Of a stretch of DNA of 42,945 nucleotides, positions 25,581 through 34,997 are shown one piece after another. The stretch's first letter is position 1. Each line of letters starts with the position of its first letter. The position numbers were made by a program, and so were the translations under genes. The DNA lies in contig JAKLKB010000049.1 in NCBI GenBank assembly GCA_023150835.1, positions 1-42,945 on the forward strand. The letters run 5' to 3'. Source of the stretch: Myxococcota bacterium. GTDB lineage: Bacteria; Myxococcota_C; UBA6777. The notes under the pieces are model-generated. The model was not told where the DNA came from and made no database searches. It worked only from the letters and a program-made list of their open reading frames with translations.

Positions 25581-26765
25581 ATGAATCCTTTTCTTCTCAA
25601 GCAGCTCGAAGCCTCGGCATGGCTGCGTCAGATCTTTCAGCGGTTTGATGGAACCCAAGAAGACGCACCTGTGAGCCTCGCGATCGGCAACCCGCACATG
25701 ATCCCTCCCGCTGCTTTTTATTCCGCCCTAGAGCGGCAACTTCGCCAGCCCACCGAGACGCTGCATCACTACACTCCCCAAGAAGGTCTGACGGGTTCGC
25801 GAGAGAAGATCGCGGCGCATCTTCGGGCATCTTGTCAAACCCGATTTCGCGCTGAAGATATCTTCCTCACGATGGGCGCTTCGGGGGCCTTGGCGCTCCT
25901 GCTCAAGACGCTGTTTGCGCCTAGCGACGAAGTGCTTTTGCTGGCTCCTTATTTTTTGGAATATCCCACCTCTCTTGCGCTGTATTCGCTGCGCCCCAAG
26001 ATCGTCCAAACAGACGCGCATTTTCACCTTGATCTCGACGCCATCGAACAAGCCATCACCCCCCAAACGCGGGGATTGATCCTCAATTCGCCAAATAACC
26101 CCACAGGCGTGATCTACACGCGCCAAGAACTCACCGCTTTGGGAGCGTTGCTTTCGGCGAAAAGTCGCGCCTTTTCTCATCCGATCTACCTGCTCTCCGA
26201 TGAACCTTACCGCTACATCAACCTCACCCAACAAGATATCCCTTTTCTCTCCGATCTGTACGATCAATCCGTCTTGATCACCTCCTTTAGCAAACAACTC
26301 GCGATCCCGGGAGAGCGTATCGGCTATCTCGCCCTCTCGCCTTCTTTCCACGAACACGAACAAGTGCGACAAGGTCTTAACCTCGCTCAACGTCTGCTCG
26401 GCTTTATCAACGCACCGAGCCTGATGCAGACCGTTGTTTGCGAGCTTTTGGACGTGACCATTGACTTGTCGATGATCTTGGAAAACAAAGCGCTGCTTGA
26501 GGACACGCTTCGGCGCAATCGTCTCGATTTTGTCGAACCCGAAGGGGCTTTTTACACCTTCGTTCGTTCGCCACTTGCTGATGATGTGGCTTTTTGCGCC
26601 TTAGCCCGCGAATCGGGCGTGTTGCTGATGCCGGGAAGCGCCTTTGGTGCTCATGGGTGGTTTCGTGCGTGCTTGTGTACTTCCACCCCGATCATGCACG
26701 CTGCTCTCCCACGCCTCCAAAAAGCCATCACCCTCGCCCACGCTGCGGAAAACAAGCCGCAATAG
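25581..26765 (+). CDS. PLP-dependent aminotransferase (class I/II)
   Basis: A 394-residue fold-type I enzyme. Visible are HHYTPQEGLTGSREKIA near the N-terminus, LILNSPNNPTGVIY, LLSDEPYRYI and the PLP lysine in ITSFSKQLAIPGERIGYL, then MPGSAFGAHGWFRACLC near the end. The layout is that of aspartate/alanine-type aminotransferases, but substrate cannot be read. The start at 25581 has a gggggag site. It lies upstream of hisF, separated by a family B repeat; it may or may not be part of histidine metabolism, since hisC is already present. Confidence 0.88.
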   Translation: MNPFLLKQLEASAWLRQIFQRFDGTQEDAPVSLAIGNPHMIPPAAFYSALERQLRQPTETLHHYTPQEGLTGSREKIAAHLRASCQTRFRAEDIFLTMGASGALALLLKTLFAPSDEVLLLAPYFLEYPTSLALYSLRPKIVQTDAHFHLDLDAIEQAITPQTRGLILNSPNNPTGVIYTRQELTALGALLSAKSRAFSHPIYLLSDEPYRYINLTQQDIPFLSDLYDQSVLITSFSKQLAIPGERIGYLALSPSFHEHEQVRQGLNLAQRLLGFINAPSLMQTVVCELLDVTIDLSMILENKALLEDTLRRNRLDFVEPEGAFYTFVRSPLADDVAFCALARESGVLLMPGSAFGAHGWFRACLCTSTPIMHAALPRLQKAITLAHAAENKPQ

Positions 26766-26785
26766 CCCATCTCTTCAGGCGGATA

Positions 26786-26923
26786 GGAGTGACCTGTGGA
26801 CAACAACCCCCGTGTTCGCGCCCGTTCAAGCGACAGAGCCGTTCGTGGAAAAACATCTGCTCTGTTCGCCGATACGGGGTCAAGGGGCGACAGTCCCTTG
26901 TGGGGCGTGGGGCAAAGCCCCAC
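26786..26923 (-). repeat. Family B dispersed repeat (inverted)
   Basis: Reads, on the plus strand, cccccgtgttcgcgcc, then gttcaagcgacagagccg, then gatacggggtcaaggggcga and gggcgtggggc. This is the reverse complement order of the copies at 14251 and 36208. It lies between the aminotransferase gene and hisF. Confidence 0.78.
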
Positions 26924-26975
26924 CACTCTGTCCAAATGCTTCACTCTTAAGACAAAACGACCTACCAAAACAGCA

Positions 26976-26998
26976 GCCTCTCCCACACACAGAGAGGC
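26976..26998 (+). promoter_or_regulatory. Hairpin directly before the hisF ribosome site
   Basis: A perfect 7-bp stem (gcctctc 26976-26982, gagaggc 26992-26998) ends a few bases before the hisF ggag site at about 27003-27006. It could protect the 5' end or influence initiation; no terminator T run follows and no His-rich leader is seen here. Confidence 0.4.
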
Positions 26999-27012
26999 AA
27001 CGGAGCGGATCG

Positions 27013-27852
27013 ATGGCAACTCGGCGGATCATCCCTTGTTTGGACGTAAGCCACGGGCGCGTCGTCAAGGGTGTCAAGTTTCAAGGTTTGCGGGATGCAG
27101 GTTGTCCCGTCGAACTCTCTGCGCGTTATCAAGAACAAGGCGCGGATGAGATCGTGATCTTGGATGTCTCTGCAACTCCCGAAGGACGGGGAAATCAGCT
27201 TGACACGGTGCGCAAAGTCCGCGAGGTGCTGAGCATCCCGCTGACGGTGGGCGGTGGCATCCGCAAGATCGAAGATGCAAGCGCGTTGTTGCAAGCAGGC
27301 GCAGACAAAGTCTCCATGAACACAGCGGCGGTCTTCGATCCTGCGCTATTGTCGGCGATCGCAGAGCGTTTTGGCCGTCAATGTACGGTGCTTGCGATCG
27401 ATGCTGCGGCCAAGATCGGCATGGAGGGGTGGGAAGTGGTGGTACGTTCTGGAACGCAGCGCGTCGGGCGTGACGCGATCGAATGGGGCAAAGAAGGCGA
27501 AGAACGCGGTGCAGGGGAGATCTTGTTGACGAGCTTTGATCGAGATGGAACGCGGTCAGGTTATGATCTTTCGCAGTTGCGGGCTTTTTCGCAAGCCGTC
27601 AAGCTTCCGATCATCGCATCAGGCGGAGCGCACAGCCCCGAGCATCTGCTCGAAGCCTTGGATGCAGGGGCCGATGCGGTGCTTGCGGCCTCGATCTTCC
27701 ACGACGGGGATTGGACGGTCGATGCGCTCAAGGTGTTCTTGTTGTCGCGTGGTGTCGAGGTGCGCCCTCCGCACACAACCCAAGCCAGACTCTCTACCAC
27801 AACAAAAAATACCGATTCATCGACCCATACGACAGAAGGTAGCCAAGCATGA
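27013..27852 (+). CDS. hisF: Imidazole glycerol phosphate synthase, cyclase subunit
   Basis: A 279-residue TIM barrel joining ammonia from HisH to PRFAR, giving imidazole glycerol phosphate and AICAR. It opens RRIIPCLDV with catalytic Asp11 and has VLAIDAA for the second catalytic Asp, GGGIRKIEDA, LLTSFDRDGTRSGYD and ASGGAHSPEHL. It carries a C-terminal Thr/Ser-rich tail of about 25 residues beyond the barrel. The ATG has a ggag site. The stop overlaps the start of the hisA-I-E gene (ATGA at 27849). Confidence 0.96.
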   Translation: MATRRIIPCLDVSHGRVVKGVKFQGLRDAGCPVELSARYQEQGADEIVILDVSATPEGRGNQLDTVRKVREVLSIPLTVGGGIRKIEDASALLQAGADKVSMNTAAVFDPALLSAIAERFGRQCTVLAIDAAAKIGMEGWEVVVRSGTQRVGRDAIEWGKEGEERGAGEILLTSFDRDGTRSGYDLSQLRAFSQAVKLPIIASGGAHSPEHLLEALDAGADAVLAASIFHDGDWTVDALKVFLLSRGVEVRPPHTTQARLSTTTKNTDSSTHTTEGSQA

Positions 27853-29156
27853 TCATCCCATCGATCGATCTTCAAGACGGGCAAACAGTACAGCTCATCG
27901 GTGGAAAGCAAAAAGCCTTGGACGCGGGAGATCCGCATCCGATCGCGGAACGCTTTGGCCGAGTGGGTGAGATCGCGGTGATCGACTTGGATGCAGCGAT
28001 GGGAAAAGGCCGACAATCGGCATTGATCGAGCCGTTGTTGCGGGTGGCGCGCTGTCGGGTCGGTGGAGGCATCCGCGATGTGGATAGTGCGCTGCGCTGG
28101 TTGGATGCAGGAGCCGTCAAAGTGATCCTTGGGACGGCTGCACGACCTGATATCTTGCAGCACCTACCAAAAGAGCGGGTGATCGCGGCGTTGGATGCGG
28201 TGCATGGCGATATCGTGGTCGAGGGATGGCAGACCAAGACGGGCAAGCGCGTGGAAGAACAGATGGCCGCGTTATCGCCCTATGTGGGGGGATTTTTGGT
28301 GACATTTGTGGAGCGCGAAGGCCGCATGGTCGGGATCGATCTGGAAGAGATCGCCCGATTGAAAGCTGCCGCAGGAGACGCACAACTGACGATCGCAGGG
28401 GGCGTTGCAACGGTCGAAGAGATCGCTGCGTTGGATGCGATGGGCATTGATGCACAAGTTGGGATGGCCCTCTACACAGGAGCCTTTGATCTAGCCGATG
28501 CCATCGGGGCTTGTTTGAAAAGCGATCGCTCTGATGGAAAGTGGCCGACCGTGATCACCGATCCCGATGGGATGGCGTTGGGTCTGGCCTACTCCGATCG
28601 CGAAAGCCTACGGGCCGCTCTGGATCGCGGCGTGGGAGCGTATGCTTCACGCAAACGTGGGCTGTGGATCAAAGGTGAAACATCGGGCGCAACGCAGCGC
28701 TTGTTGCGGGTGGATCTTGATTGTGATCGCGACACCTTGCGCTTTATGGTGGAGCAGCAAACACCGGGCTTTTGCCACCTCGATACATGGACTTGTTGGG
28801 GCGAAACGGAAGGGATGCACGCCTTGATGCGAACGCTTGCAAAACGCTTGCATCATGCCCCGACAGGCTCTTACGCTCGTCGTCTCTTCGATGACCCCGC
28901 CCTCTTGGCCGCCAAACTCCGCGAAGAAGCTCATGAACTCAGCGAAGCCACCGACCCCTCGCACGTCCGCGAAGAGGCTGCTGATCTGCTGTATTTTGCG
29001 CTGGTTGCGGCCACACGCGCTGGTGTCTCGCTATCGGATCTTCATCGCACCTTTTCGATGCGCGCTTGCAAAGTCTCGCGGCGCCCCGGGGATGCGAAAC
29101 CTCCGTTCCTTGCATCGGCTTCTGCCGAAGAAACCTTGCCCCCATCCAACGACTGA
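27849..29156 (+). CDS. hisA: Trifunctional HisA-HisI-HisE fusion
   Basis: A 435-residue fusion. Residues 1-226 are the HisA isomerase: IPSIDLQDG (Asp7), RVGGGIRD, and the second catalytic Asp in AALDAVHGD. Residues about 228-320 are the HisI cyclohydrolase: AYSDRESL, KGETSGATQRL and zinc-binding Cys in LDCDRD and CHLDTWTC, with family spacing. Residues about 325-415 are the HisE pyrophosphatase: YARRLFDDPALLAAKLREEAHEL and EEAADLLYFALV. Known bacterial fusions are mostly HisI-HisE, so HisA in front is unusual. It covers steps two, three and four of the pathway in one chain. Translation is coupled to hisF by an ATGA overlap. Confidence 0.93.
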   Translation: MIIPSIDLQDGQTVQLIGGKQKALDAGDPHPIAERFGRVGEIAVIDLDAAMGKGRQSALIEPLLRVARCRVGGGIRDVDSALRWLDAGAVKVILGTAARPDILQHLPKERVIAALDAVHGDIVVEGWQTKTGKRVEEQMAALSPYVGGFLVTFVEREGRMVGIDLEEIARLKAAAGDAQLTIAGGVATVEEIAALDAMGIDAQVGMALYTGAFDLADAIGACLKSDRSDGKWPTVITDPDGMALGLAYSDRESLRAALDRGVGAYASRKRGLWIKGETSGATQRLLRVDLDCDRDTLRFMVEQQTPGFCHLDTWTCWGETEGMHALMRTLAKRLHHAPTGSYARRLFDDPALLAAKLREEAHELSEATDPSHVREEAADLLYFALVAATRAGVSLSDLHRTFSMRACKVSRRPGDAKPPFLASASAEETLPPSND

Positions 29157-29230
29157 TCCACCACAAAGACTGCTCTGCTGACTCCTTACCATGATCGCTT
29201 TGACAAGCGCCGAAGAACAAAGGAAGATCC

Positions 29231-31609
29231 ATGTCGAAAAATGCACGGTTGTTTTACGGGGGAGTGGGTGTGCTAACCGCCGCGACCTTGTTGCTTGAAC
29301 TCTCGCTGACGCGGATCTTTTCCGTGATCATGTTTTATCACTTCGCCTTTCTGGCGATCTCTCTTGCGTTGTTTGGCATCGGACTCTCGGGGATCTACGT
29401 TTACTTGCAGCCGCGTCTTCTCGAAGAACAAAGACGAAACCGCGTCCTTGCGTTGTATGGCATCCTCGCGGGCGTATCGGCCTTTGCGTGTTTGCCGCCG
29501 ATCTTCCAGCAGTCTGCCCATCTTGGGTTTCGCACGCCGACCTTTTCGGCGCTGGGTGTGATTTATCTGTTTGCCTCGGCTCCCTTTTTCTTTTCAGGGG
29601 TTTGTTTGACGATCCTGATCGAACACTTCCGAAAAGATATGGGGCGGTTGTATTTTTACGATCTGGTCGGGGCAGGGATCGGATGTTTGCTGTTAACGCC
29701 GATACTCGGGGGATTCGGAGGCATCCATAGCGTCTTGTTTGCAGGTTTGTTGTTTTTCGTCAGCACATGGATGTTTTTGTGGGCGGGTGGGGCATCGCGC
29801 AAGACATGGGCGGTCTTTTCGTGCTTTGGGATCGCAGCGCTCGGCTTTTTTGTTTATAGCCTACGCACACCGATCCTCAAGATCCCTTCGGTCAAAGAGA
29901 TCGTCGAGCAGCGCGTGATCTTCCACCAATGGAACTCATTTTCCCGCGTGACTCTCGAAGATGTCCCTCACAAATACTATATGTGGATACGCATGGATTC
30001 ATCCGCAGCGACCGCGATGAATCGCAAGCACGCTATCGACCAGCCTGAAAAATACCTGTTTTCCGACGCAAGCACAAAACTCGGAAACCTGTTGTACTAC
30101 CTCGATATCCCGGGTGAAGCCGTCATTATTGGCCCGGGCGGTGGAACCGAAGTGGCGGCTGCCGTTGCACGTGGCCGCCAACAAGTGATCGGCGTCGAAC
30201 TCAATCCGATCATCATCGATATCGTCAAGCGCCGATATCGCCATCTCAACGGAGATATCTACAACCATCCAAACGTCACGATCCATAACGCCGAAGGGCG
30301 CAACTTTATCCGCTCTTCCAAGCGGCGGTTTGGCTCGATCCAAGCCACACTCGTCGATACTTGGGCCGCAACGGCTGCCGGCGCATTCTCACTTTCTGAA
30401 AACTCCCTCTACACCCGCGAAGCCTTTTACGAATACCTCGATCATCTCTTGCCCCAAGGCATCCTTGCGATGCAGCGGTGGAAACAACCGCAGCATGAGT
30501 TCTTGCGTCTGTTGGTTCTTGGGCGTGCAGGTCTCCAAGATCACGGCATATCGGGCGAAACGCATTACAAACACTTTTTTGCCGCATCCAAGGGCATCTA
30601 CACCTCGATGTTCTTGAAAAAAACCCCCTTTACCGCCGCAGAGATCGCCCTGCTTGAGCGCGAATGCAACAACGCCAAACTGGTGATCGAACACACCCCT
30701 TCACGCCCGCTAAAAAATCCCTTCGCCGAATTCTTGCGCAAGCCACGTTGGGAAGAAACCGTCCAAAAACATCCTTTTGATATCTCTCCTCCCCCCGATG
30801 ATCGGCCTTTTTTCTTTTATATGCACCGCCCAACAGACTCGCTCCAACTGTTTTCTTTGCGCGGCTTGCCGAGCCACAACCACGGCTTACTGATCATTCT
30901 TCTTGCGCTGGTGGTTGTAAGTATCTTGTTACTGCTGTTTTTCTTGTTGCCGTTGTTCTTGTTTCGACGCGAAGCGCTGCGCGAAAACAAGCTTCAAAAG
31001 CTCCGCTATCTGCTTTACTTTTTCTCCCTTGGGATCGCGTTTATCGTGATCGAGATCGGGATGATGCAACGCTTCTCGTTGTTTTTGGGTCACCCGATGT
31101 ATGCGTTGATCGTGATCTTGTTTACGGTGTTGGTGGCGAGTGGCATCGGTAGCTTGGCGATCCGCTCGACCCTCGAAGCCGAAAGCCTCGGGAAGATCAA
31201 ACGCCACATCTTCTTGCTGTGTGTGTTGATCGCGGCGTACCACATCGCGCTGCCGACGATCTTTCATGCGTTTGCGGCAGCACCGCTGTTTTTGCGGATC
31301 TTGTTGACCGTCGGACTCCTTACACCGATGGGCTTTTGGATGGGTTCGCTGCTTCCGCTTGGCATCCAAGGCGCCTCCCCAGCCTTTCAATCCTTGATCC
31401 CTTGGGCGTGGGGGATCAACGGTGCGGCCTCGGTGTTGGGTTCGATCCTTGCGATGCTGCTTGCGCTTCACATCGGCTTTTCGTATGCCATCTTTGTGGG
31501 TATCGCTGTGTATCTATTCGGCGTGCTGATGCTGCGCGGTACACAGATGCCTCCAACCGCGCAAGAGGCCGTCCCTTCGCCGCAAACCACATCCTCGACG
31601 CAAGCCTGA
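29231..31609 (+). CDS. Spermidine-synthase-like integral membrane protein
   Basis: A 792-residue protein with a helical membrane part (about 6-215), a Rossmann methyltransferase-like domain (about 240-525) and a second membrane part (about 550-770). The middle domain has IIGPGGGTEVAAAV near 300 and VELNP near 322, as in spermidine synthases, and ends with PPDDRPFFF near 522, usual in this membrane-bound group. These proteins resemble aminopropyltransferases but their reaction is not established. It sits inside the his gene series: 74 bp behind hisA-I-E and 17 bp before hisD, with an aggaag site. Confidence 0.83.
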   Translation: MSKNARLFYGGVGVLTAATLLLELSLTRIFSVIMFYHFAFLAISLALFGIGLSGIYVYLQPRLLEEQRRNRVLALYGILAGVSAFACLPPIFQQSAHLGFRTPTFSALGVIYLFASAPFFFSGVCLTILIEHFRKDMGRLYFYDLVGAGIGCLLLTPILGGFGGIHSVLFAGLLFFVSTWMFLWAGGASRKTWAVFSCFGIAALGFFVYSLRTPILKIPSVKEIVEQRVIFHQWNSFSRVTLEDVPHKYYMWIRMDSSAATAMNRKHAIDQPEKYLFSDASTKLGNLLYYLDIPGEAVIIGPGGGTEVAAAVARGRQQVIGVELNPIIIDIVKRRYRHLNGDIYNHPNVTIHNAEGRNFIRSSKRRFGSIQATLVDTWAATAAGAFSLSENSLYTREAFYEYLDHLLPQGILAMQRWKQPQHEFLRLLVLGRAGLQDHGISGETHYKHFFAASKGIYTSMFLKKTPFTAAEIALLERECNNAKLVIEHTPSRPLKNPFAEFLRKPRWEETVQKHPFDISPPPDDRPFFFYMHRPTDSLQLFSLRGLPSHNHGLLIILLALVVVSILLLLFFLLPLFLFRREALRENKLQKLRYLLYFFSLGIAFIVIEIGMMQRFSLFLGHPMYALIVILFTVLVASGIGSLAIRSTLEAESLGKIKRHIFLLCVLIAAYHIALPTIFHAFAAAPLFLRILLTVGLLTPMGFWMGSLLPLGIQGASPAFQSLIPWAWGINGAASVLGSILAMLLALHIGFSYAIFVGIAVYLFGVLMLRGTQMPPTAQEAVPSPQTTSSTQA

Positions 31610-31626
31610 TTTCCACGAGGTCATTG

Positions 31627-32904
31627 ATGCTTCCCCTTCGCCAGATCTCCGCACAATCCATCCCTACCCTTCGGCGTCATGCGATCGACGCACAAACCCT
31701 CAGCCAAGCCGCAGTGATCGTCGAACAAGTCCGAACGGGCGGCATCTCCGCTCTTCGTGATATCGCTCTGCGCTTTGGCGATATCAACGAAACGCAGCCG
31801 ATGCTCTACGATCGAGCAGCACTTGGGGAGATCCTACTAACCATTCCCCCGAAAGATCAGGCGTTGTTGCAGCGAAGCATCGCACGTGTTCGCCATTTTG
31901 CCGAAGCCCAACGCGCTTCCCTTCAACCCACCCGCACCGCGATCCCGGGGGGATGGGCCGGTCAAGAGATCGCACCTGTCGAACGTGCGGGTTGTTATGC
32001 ACCCGGTGGACGCTACCCTCTGCCATCTTCGGTGATCATGACGGTCGTCACGGCTCGCGCTGCGGGTGTTTCCGAAGTCTGGGTGGCTTCTCCCAAACCC
32101 ACACCGATCACACTCGCAGCAGCGGCCCTCTCAGGAGCCGATGCGCTTCTGGCGGTCGGCGGCGCCCAAGCCATCGCCGCGCTTGCGTACGGCGCAGGAG
32201 AGATCCCGCCTTGTGATGCCATCGTTGGCCCGGGCAATCGTTGGGTGACTGCCGCAAAGCAACTGGTATCGGGGCATGTTGCGATCGATATGTTGGCGGG
32301 TCCATCTGAACTGGTGGTGATCGCCGATGCGTCGGCAGATCCAGCCACTCTTGCCGCCGATCTTCTTGGACAAGCCGAACACGACACCGACGCGATCCCG
32401 ATCTTGATCGCACTCGAACAAACCATCCTCGACGCCACGCAACGCGAAATCGCCGCGCAACTCGAAGACCTCCCCACCGCCACCATCGCCCGCGAAGCCC
32501 TCAAAAATGGCTTTGCAACACTCGCAACTGATCGCGCCCACGCCTTCCAGATCGCCGATCAACTGGCCCCCGAACACCTTGAACTCTCGATCGCCGACGC
32601 CCCCGCTGCAATGCCTTTTCTGCATCATTACGGCGCACTATTTGTCGGCCACGCCAGCGCCGAAGTTCTCGGCGATTATTGTGCAGGCCCCAATCACACC
32701 CTCCCCACAGGCGGCACAGCACGCTCGGCAGGTGGCTTGTCCGTTCACCACTTCCTGCGCATCCGCACTTGGATGCAGATCGACGATCTCAGCGCGGCCC
32801 AAGAACTCATCCAAGATGCTATCGATCTCGCCCGCCACGAGGGGCTCGAAGCCCACGCACGCTCCGCACAACACCGCCAGCAGCCCACAGGGTCGAACGT
32901 ATGA
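31627..32904 (+). CDS. hisD: Histidinol dehydrogenase
   Basis: A 425-residue zinc enzyme oxidising histidinol to histidine in two NAD steps. It shows YAPGGRYPLPSSVIM, VGGAQAIAALAYG, DAIVGPGNRWVTAAK, DMLAGPSE, AEHD and the C-terminal GPNHTLPTGGTARSAGGLSVHHFL block with catalytic His. The ATG at 31627 has a gaggt site. The stop overlaps the start of the DUF5698 gene (ATGA at 32901). It closes the pathway and is the last his gene in the window. Confidence 0.97.
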   Translation: MLPLRQISAQSIPTLRRHAIDAQTLSQAAVIVEQVRTGGISALRDIALRFGDINETQPMLYDRAALGEILLTIPPKDQALLQRSIARVRHFAEAQRASLQPTRTAIPGGWAGQEIAPVERAGCYAPGGRYPLPSSVIMTVVTARAAGVSEVWVASPKPTPITLAAAALSGADALLAVGGAQAIAALAYGAGEIPPCDAIVGPGNRWVTAAKQLVSGHVAIDMLAGPSELVVIADASADPATLAADLLGQAEHDTDAIPILIALEQTILDATQREIAAQLEDLPTATIAREALKNGFATLATDRAHAFQIADQLAPEHLELSIADAPAAMPFLHHYGALFVGHASAEVLGDYCAGPNHTLPTGGTARSAGGLSVHHFLRIRTWMQIDDLSAAQELIQDAIDLARHEGLEAHARSAQHRQQPTGSNV

Positions 32905-33488
32905 TGGAGTATTTGTTAGCCCATCCTTGGTTGTTGGCTTTGGCGATCTTTGGTGCGCGGATCTTGGATGTTTCCTTGGGCACGATCCGCACGATCACGG
33001 TGGTGCGGGGTTATCGCTACACCTCCGCCATCATCGGATTTTGCGAAGTGATCTTGTGGGTGACTGCTGCAGGGCAAGTCCTCAAACACACCGATCGCTG
33101 GTATCTCTTGTTTGCCTATGCAGGCGGGTTTGCGACGGGTACGCTTTGTGGCATCTGGCTTGAAAATCTGCTGGCTTTGGGAAACGTCATGGTGCGCGTG
33201 ATATCCGCCAACCCCGAAGTTTCTGTTGCAAATGCCTTGACCGCACAAGGCTACGAAGTTACCGTGATGCAAGGCATGGCGGAACCCCAAGGCCAATTTG
33301 TTGAAGTGTTGCTTGTCATCGAAAAGCGACGCAACGTTCCCGCACTGATGCGTTGTATCGATGCAGCCGACTCCACCGCGCTTTTCACCATCGAAGATGT
33401 TCGCTCCGTCCACAACGTCCGCTTCCCCCCAAGAGGACGTTCTTCTCTCGTCCCCACAGGATGGCGCACCCTCTTCCAAAGAAAATAA
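32901..33488 (+). CDS. DUF5698/DUF2179 (UPF0316-type) membrane protein
   Basis: A 195-residue protein with three N-terminal membrane helices (about 6-100) and a soluble C-terminal domain of DUF2179 type (about 100-175). Opening FGARILDVSLGTIRTI and the following helix EVILWVTAAGQVL are typical for this uncharacterised family. Two adjacent ATGs (32901 and 32904) overlap the hisD stop, so translation is coupled. The last codons lie within the first unit of a 66-bp tandem repeat, so the C-terminus may be recent. Confidence 0.85.
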   Translation: MMEYLLAHPWLLALAIFGARILDVSLGTIRTITVVRGYRYTSAIIGFCEVILWVTAAGQVLKHTDRWYLLFAYAGGFATGTLCGIWLENLLALGNVMVRVISANPEVSVANALTAQGYEVTVMQGMAEPQGQFVEVLLVIEKRRNVPALMRCIDAADSTALFTIEDVRSVHNVRFPPRGRSSLVPTGWRTLFQRK

Positions 33489-33600
33489 CCCGACGCAGCG
33501 CGAACGCAGCCGAAATATCGGATAAAACGGCGCGCTCTCTTCCAAAGAAAATCATCAAACCGAGCGCGAACACAGCCGAAAAATCGGCCAAAATGGCGCT
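33463..33600 (+). repeat. 66-bp tandem repeat, about two copies
   Basis: Units begin at 33463 and 33529, with the start of a third at 33595 (ggcgc followed by ctct-like sequence). The period is 22 codons and the frame reading into the decarboxylase gene stays open through all copies. The first copy includes the DUF5698 stop codon. Confidence 0.8.
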
Positions 33601-33649
33601 CTCTCCCGAACCCAATCACCCCAACAGACTGTCATGGAGACCATCACGA

Positions 33650-34936
33650 ATGGACATCGCCCAAGAACCCCAAGAACCTCCTTTGCCTTCCTCAGCCCCC
33701 ACTTCTTCCGTTTCTGCAACCGACGCTCCTCTCGCCCCAGCCGCTCCTTGGTGGAAACACGAAAGCTACACACTTCACAACGACGACATCCTGCTTGACG
33801 GCCACTCCTTGCGCGATCTCGCCAAAACGCACGGCACTCCGTTGTATGTGTACAGCAAAGCCACGATCATCCGCCAACTCCGACGGATGCAAGCTGCCCT
33901 ACGCGAATCTGCCCAAGAGCACAAGATCTACTACGCCATGAAATCCAACCGTCACCCCGGCATCTTGGCTGCGGTACGCTCTCTTGGCGAAGTCGGCGTA
34001 GACACTTGCTCCCCGCGTGAAGTCCGATGGGCCTTGGCCCAAGGCTTCGCTCCCTCCGAGCTTTCCTTCAACGCAGGTATGCTCTCGGATCGCGATCTTC
34101 GCCAGCTTGTCGACATGGGCGTCCACTGCACTCTCGACACCCAATCCGCCCTCCGTCGCTACGGTGCCATCGCCCCCAAAGGCACCCGTGTTGGCCTTCG
34201 CTTTAACCCCGGTATCCACGCAAGCTACGGCGACAACCCACGCCTCAGCTACGGACAAGCCAAGTTCGGCTTTGAAGCCGAAGACGCCGAACAAGCCCTC
34301 GCCGCCGCCACAAACGCTGGACTGATCGTCGATAGCGTCCACATGCACCTTGGTTGGGGACTTCCGCAAAGCAGCCAAACCCAAGTCTCCCAAGCCTTCG
34401 CTCGCCTCGCTTCTGTCGCCCAAAAGATGCCCGATCTCGAAACGATCAACGTCGGCGGTGGTCTCGGCGGACGTTATATATACTCCGATCATCCGCTGCT
34501 TTTGGAAACATGGGCCGCCATGATCCGCCAACACCTCGCTCCTCTCGGTCGCAAACTGATCTGTGAACCCGGAACCTTTGTAGTCGCTCCTTCCGGCATC
34601 TTGATCCTCGAAACCAACACCATCGAACGCCGCCGAGGCCGCTGCTGGCTTGGTGTCGATGCAGGCTTTGCCGTCAACCTCAACCCCGCACTCTACGGGA
34701 TCCCGCTCACTGCTGTGGCCTTGAACCAGCCTCTCGCTCCTGCCACCGAAGCCTACACCATCGCTGGAAATATCAACGAAGCCGGCGATATCTGGTCTCC
34801 CGAACAGCTCCTCCCTCCCCTCCAAGAAGGCGACCTGATCGGCTTCCTTCCCGCCGGTGGCTACGGCTCCAGCATGTCCAACGACCACTGCCTGCGCGGC
34901 CAACCCACCGAGATCGCACTCGATCCCATCTCCTGA
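33650..34936 (+). CDS. Diaminopimelate-decarboxylase-like (LysA family) PLP enzyme
   Basis: A 428-residue fold-type III PLP protein: alanine-racemase-like barrel (about 70-310) and C-terminal beta domain. PLP lysine Lys98 lies in YYAMKSNRHPG; the phosphate loop GGGLGG and EPGTFVV follow. Two positions differ from typical decarboxylases: EPGR is EPGT, and the GPxCExxD-type block with the catalytic Cys reads GNINEAGD, so Cys is Asn376. HxHxGS is HMHLGWG. The substrate may therefore not be diaminopimelate. I chose the ATG at 33650 (ggaga site); a frame open to 33353 runs through the 66-bp repeat and is not family-like; 33593 is another possible start. It follows DUF5698 by 161 bp. Confidence 0.82.
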   Translation: MDIAQEPQEPPLPSSAPTSSVSATDAPLAPAAPWWKHESYTLHNDDILLDGHSLRDLAKTHGTPLYVYSKATIIRQLRRMQAALRESAQEHKIYYAMKSNRHPGILAAVRSLGEVGVDTCSPREVRWALAQGFAPSELSFNAGMLSDRDLRQLVDMGVHCTLDTQSALRRYGAIAPKGTRVGLRFNPGIHASYGDNPRLSYGQAKFGFEAEDAEQALAAATNAGLIVDSVHMHLGWGLPQSSQTQVSQAFARLASVAQKMPDLETINVGGGLGGRYIYSDHPLLLETWAAMIRQHLAPLGRKLICEPGTFVVAPSGILILETNTIERRRGRCWLGVDAGFAVNLNPALYGIPLTAVALNQPLAPATEAYTIAGNINEAGDIWSPEQLLPPLQEGDLIGFLPAGGYGSSMSNDHCLRGQPTEIALDPIS

Positions 34937-34997
34937 TCACGACCTCACGATCGGCTCACGAACCACGAAAATGGCGCACAACACAACCGCGCAGCCG

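Noticed and set aside
33899-34903. Minus-strand 334-codon frame
   Set aside because: Antisense to the LysA-like gene, which shows family motifs; arises from the third-position GC bias.
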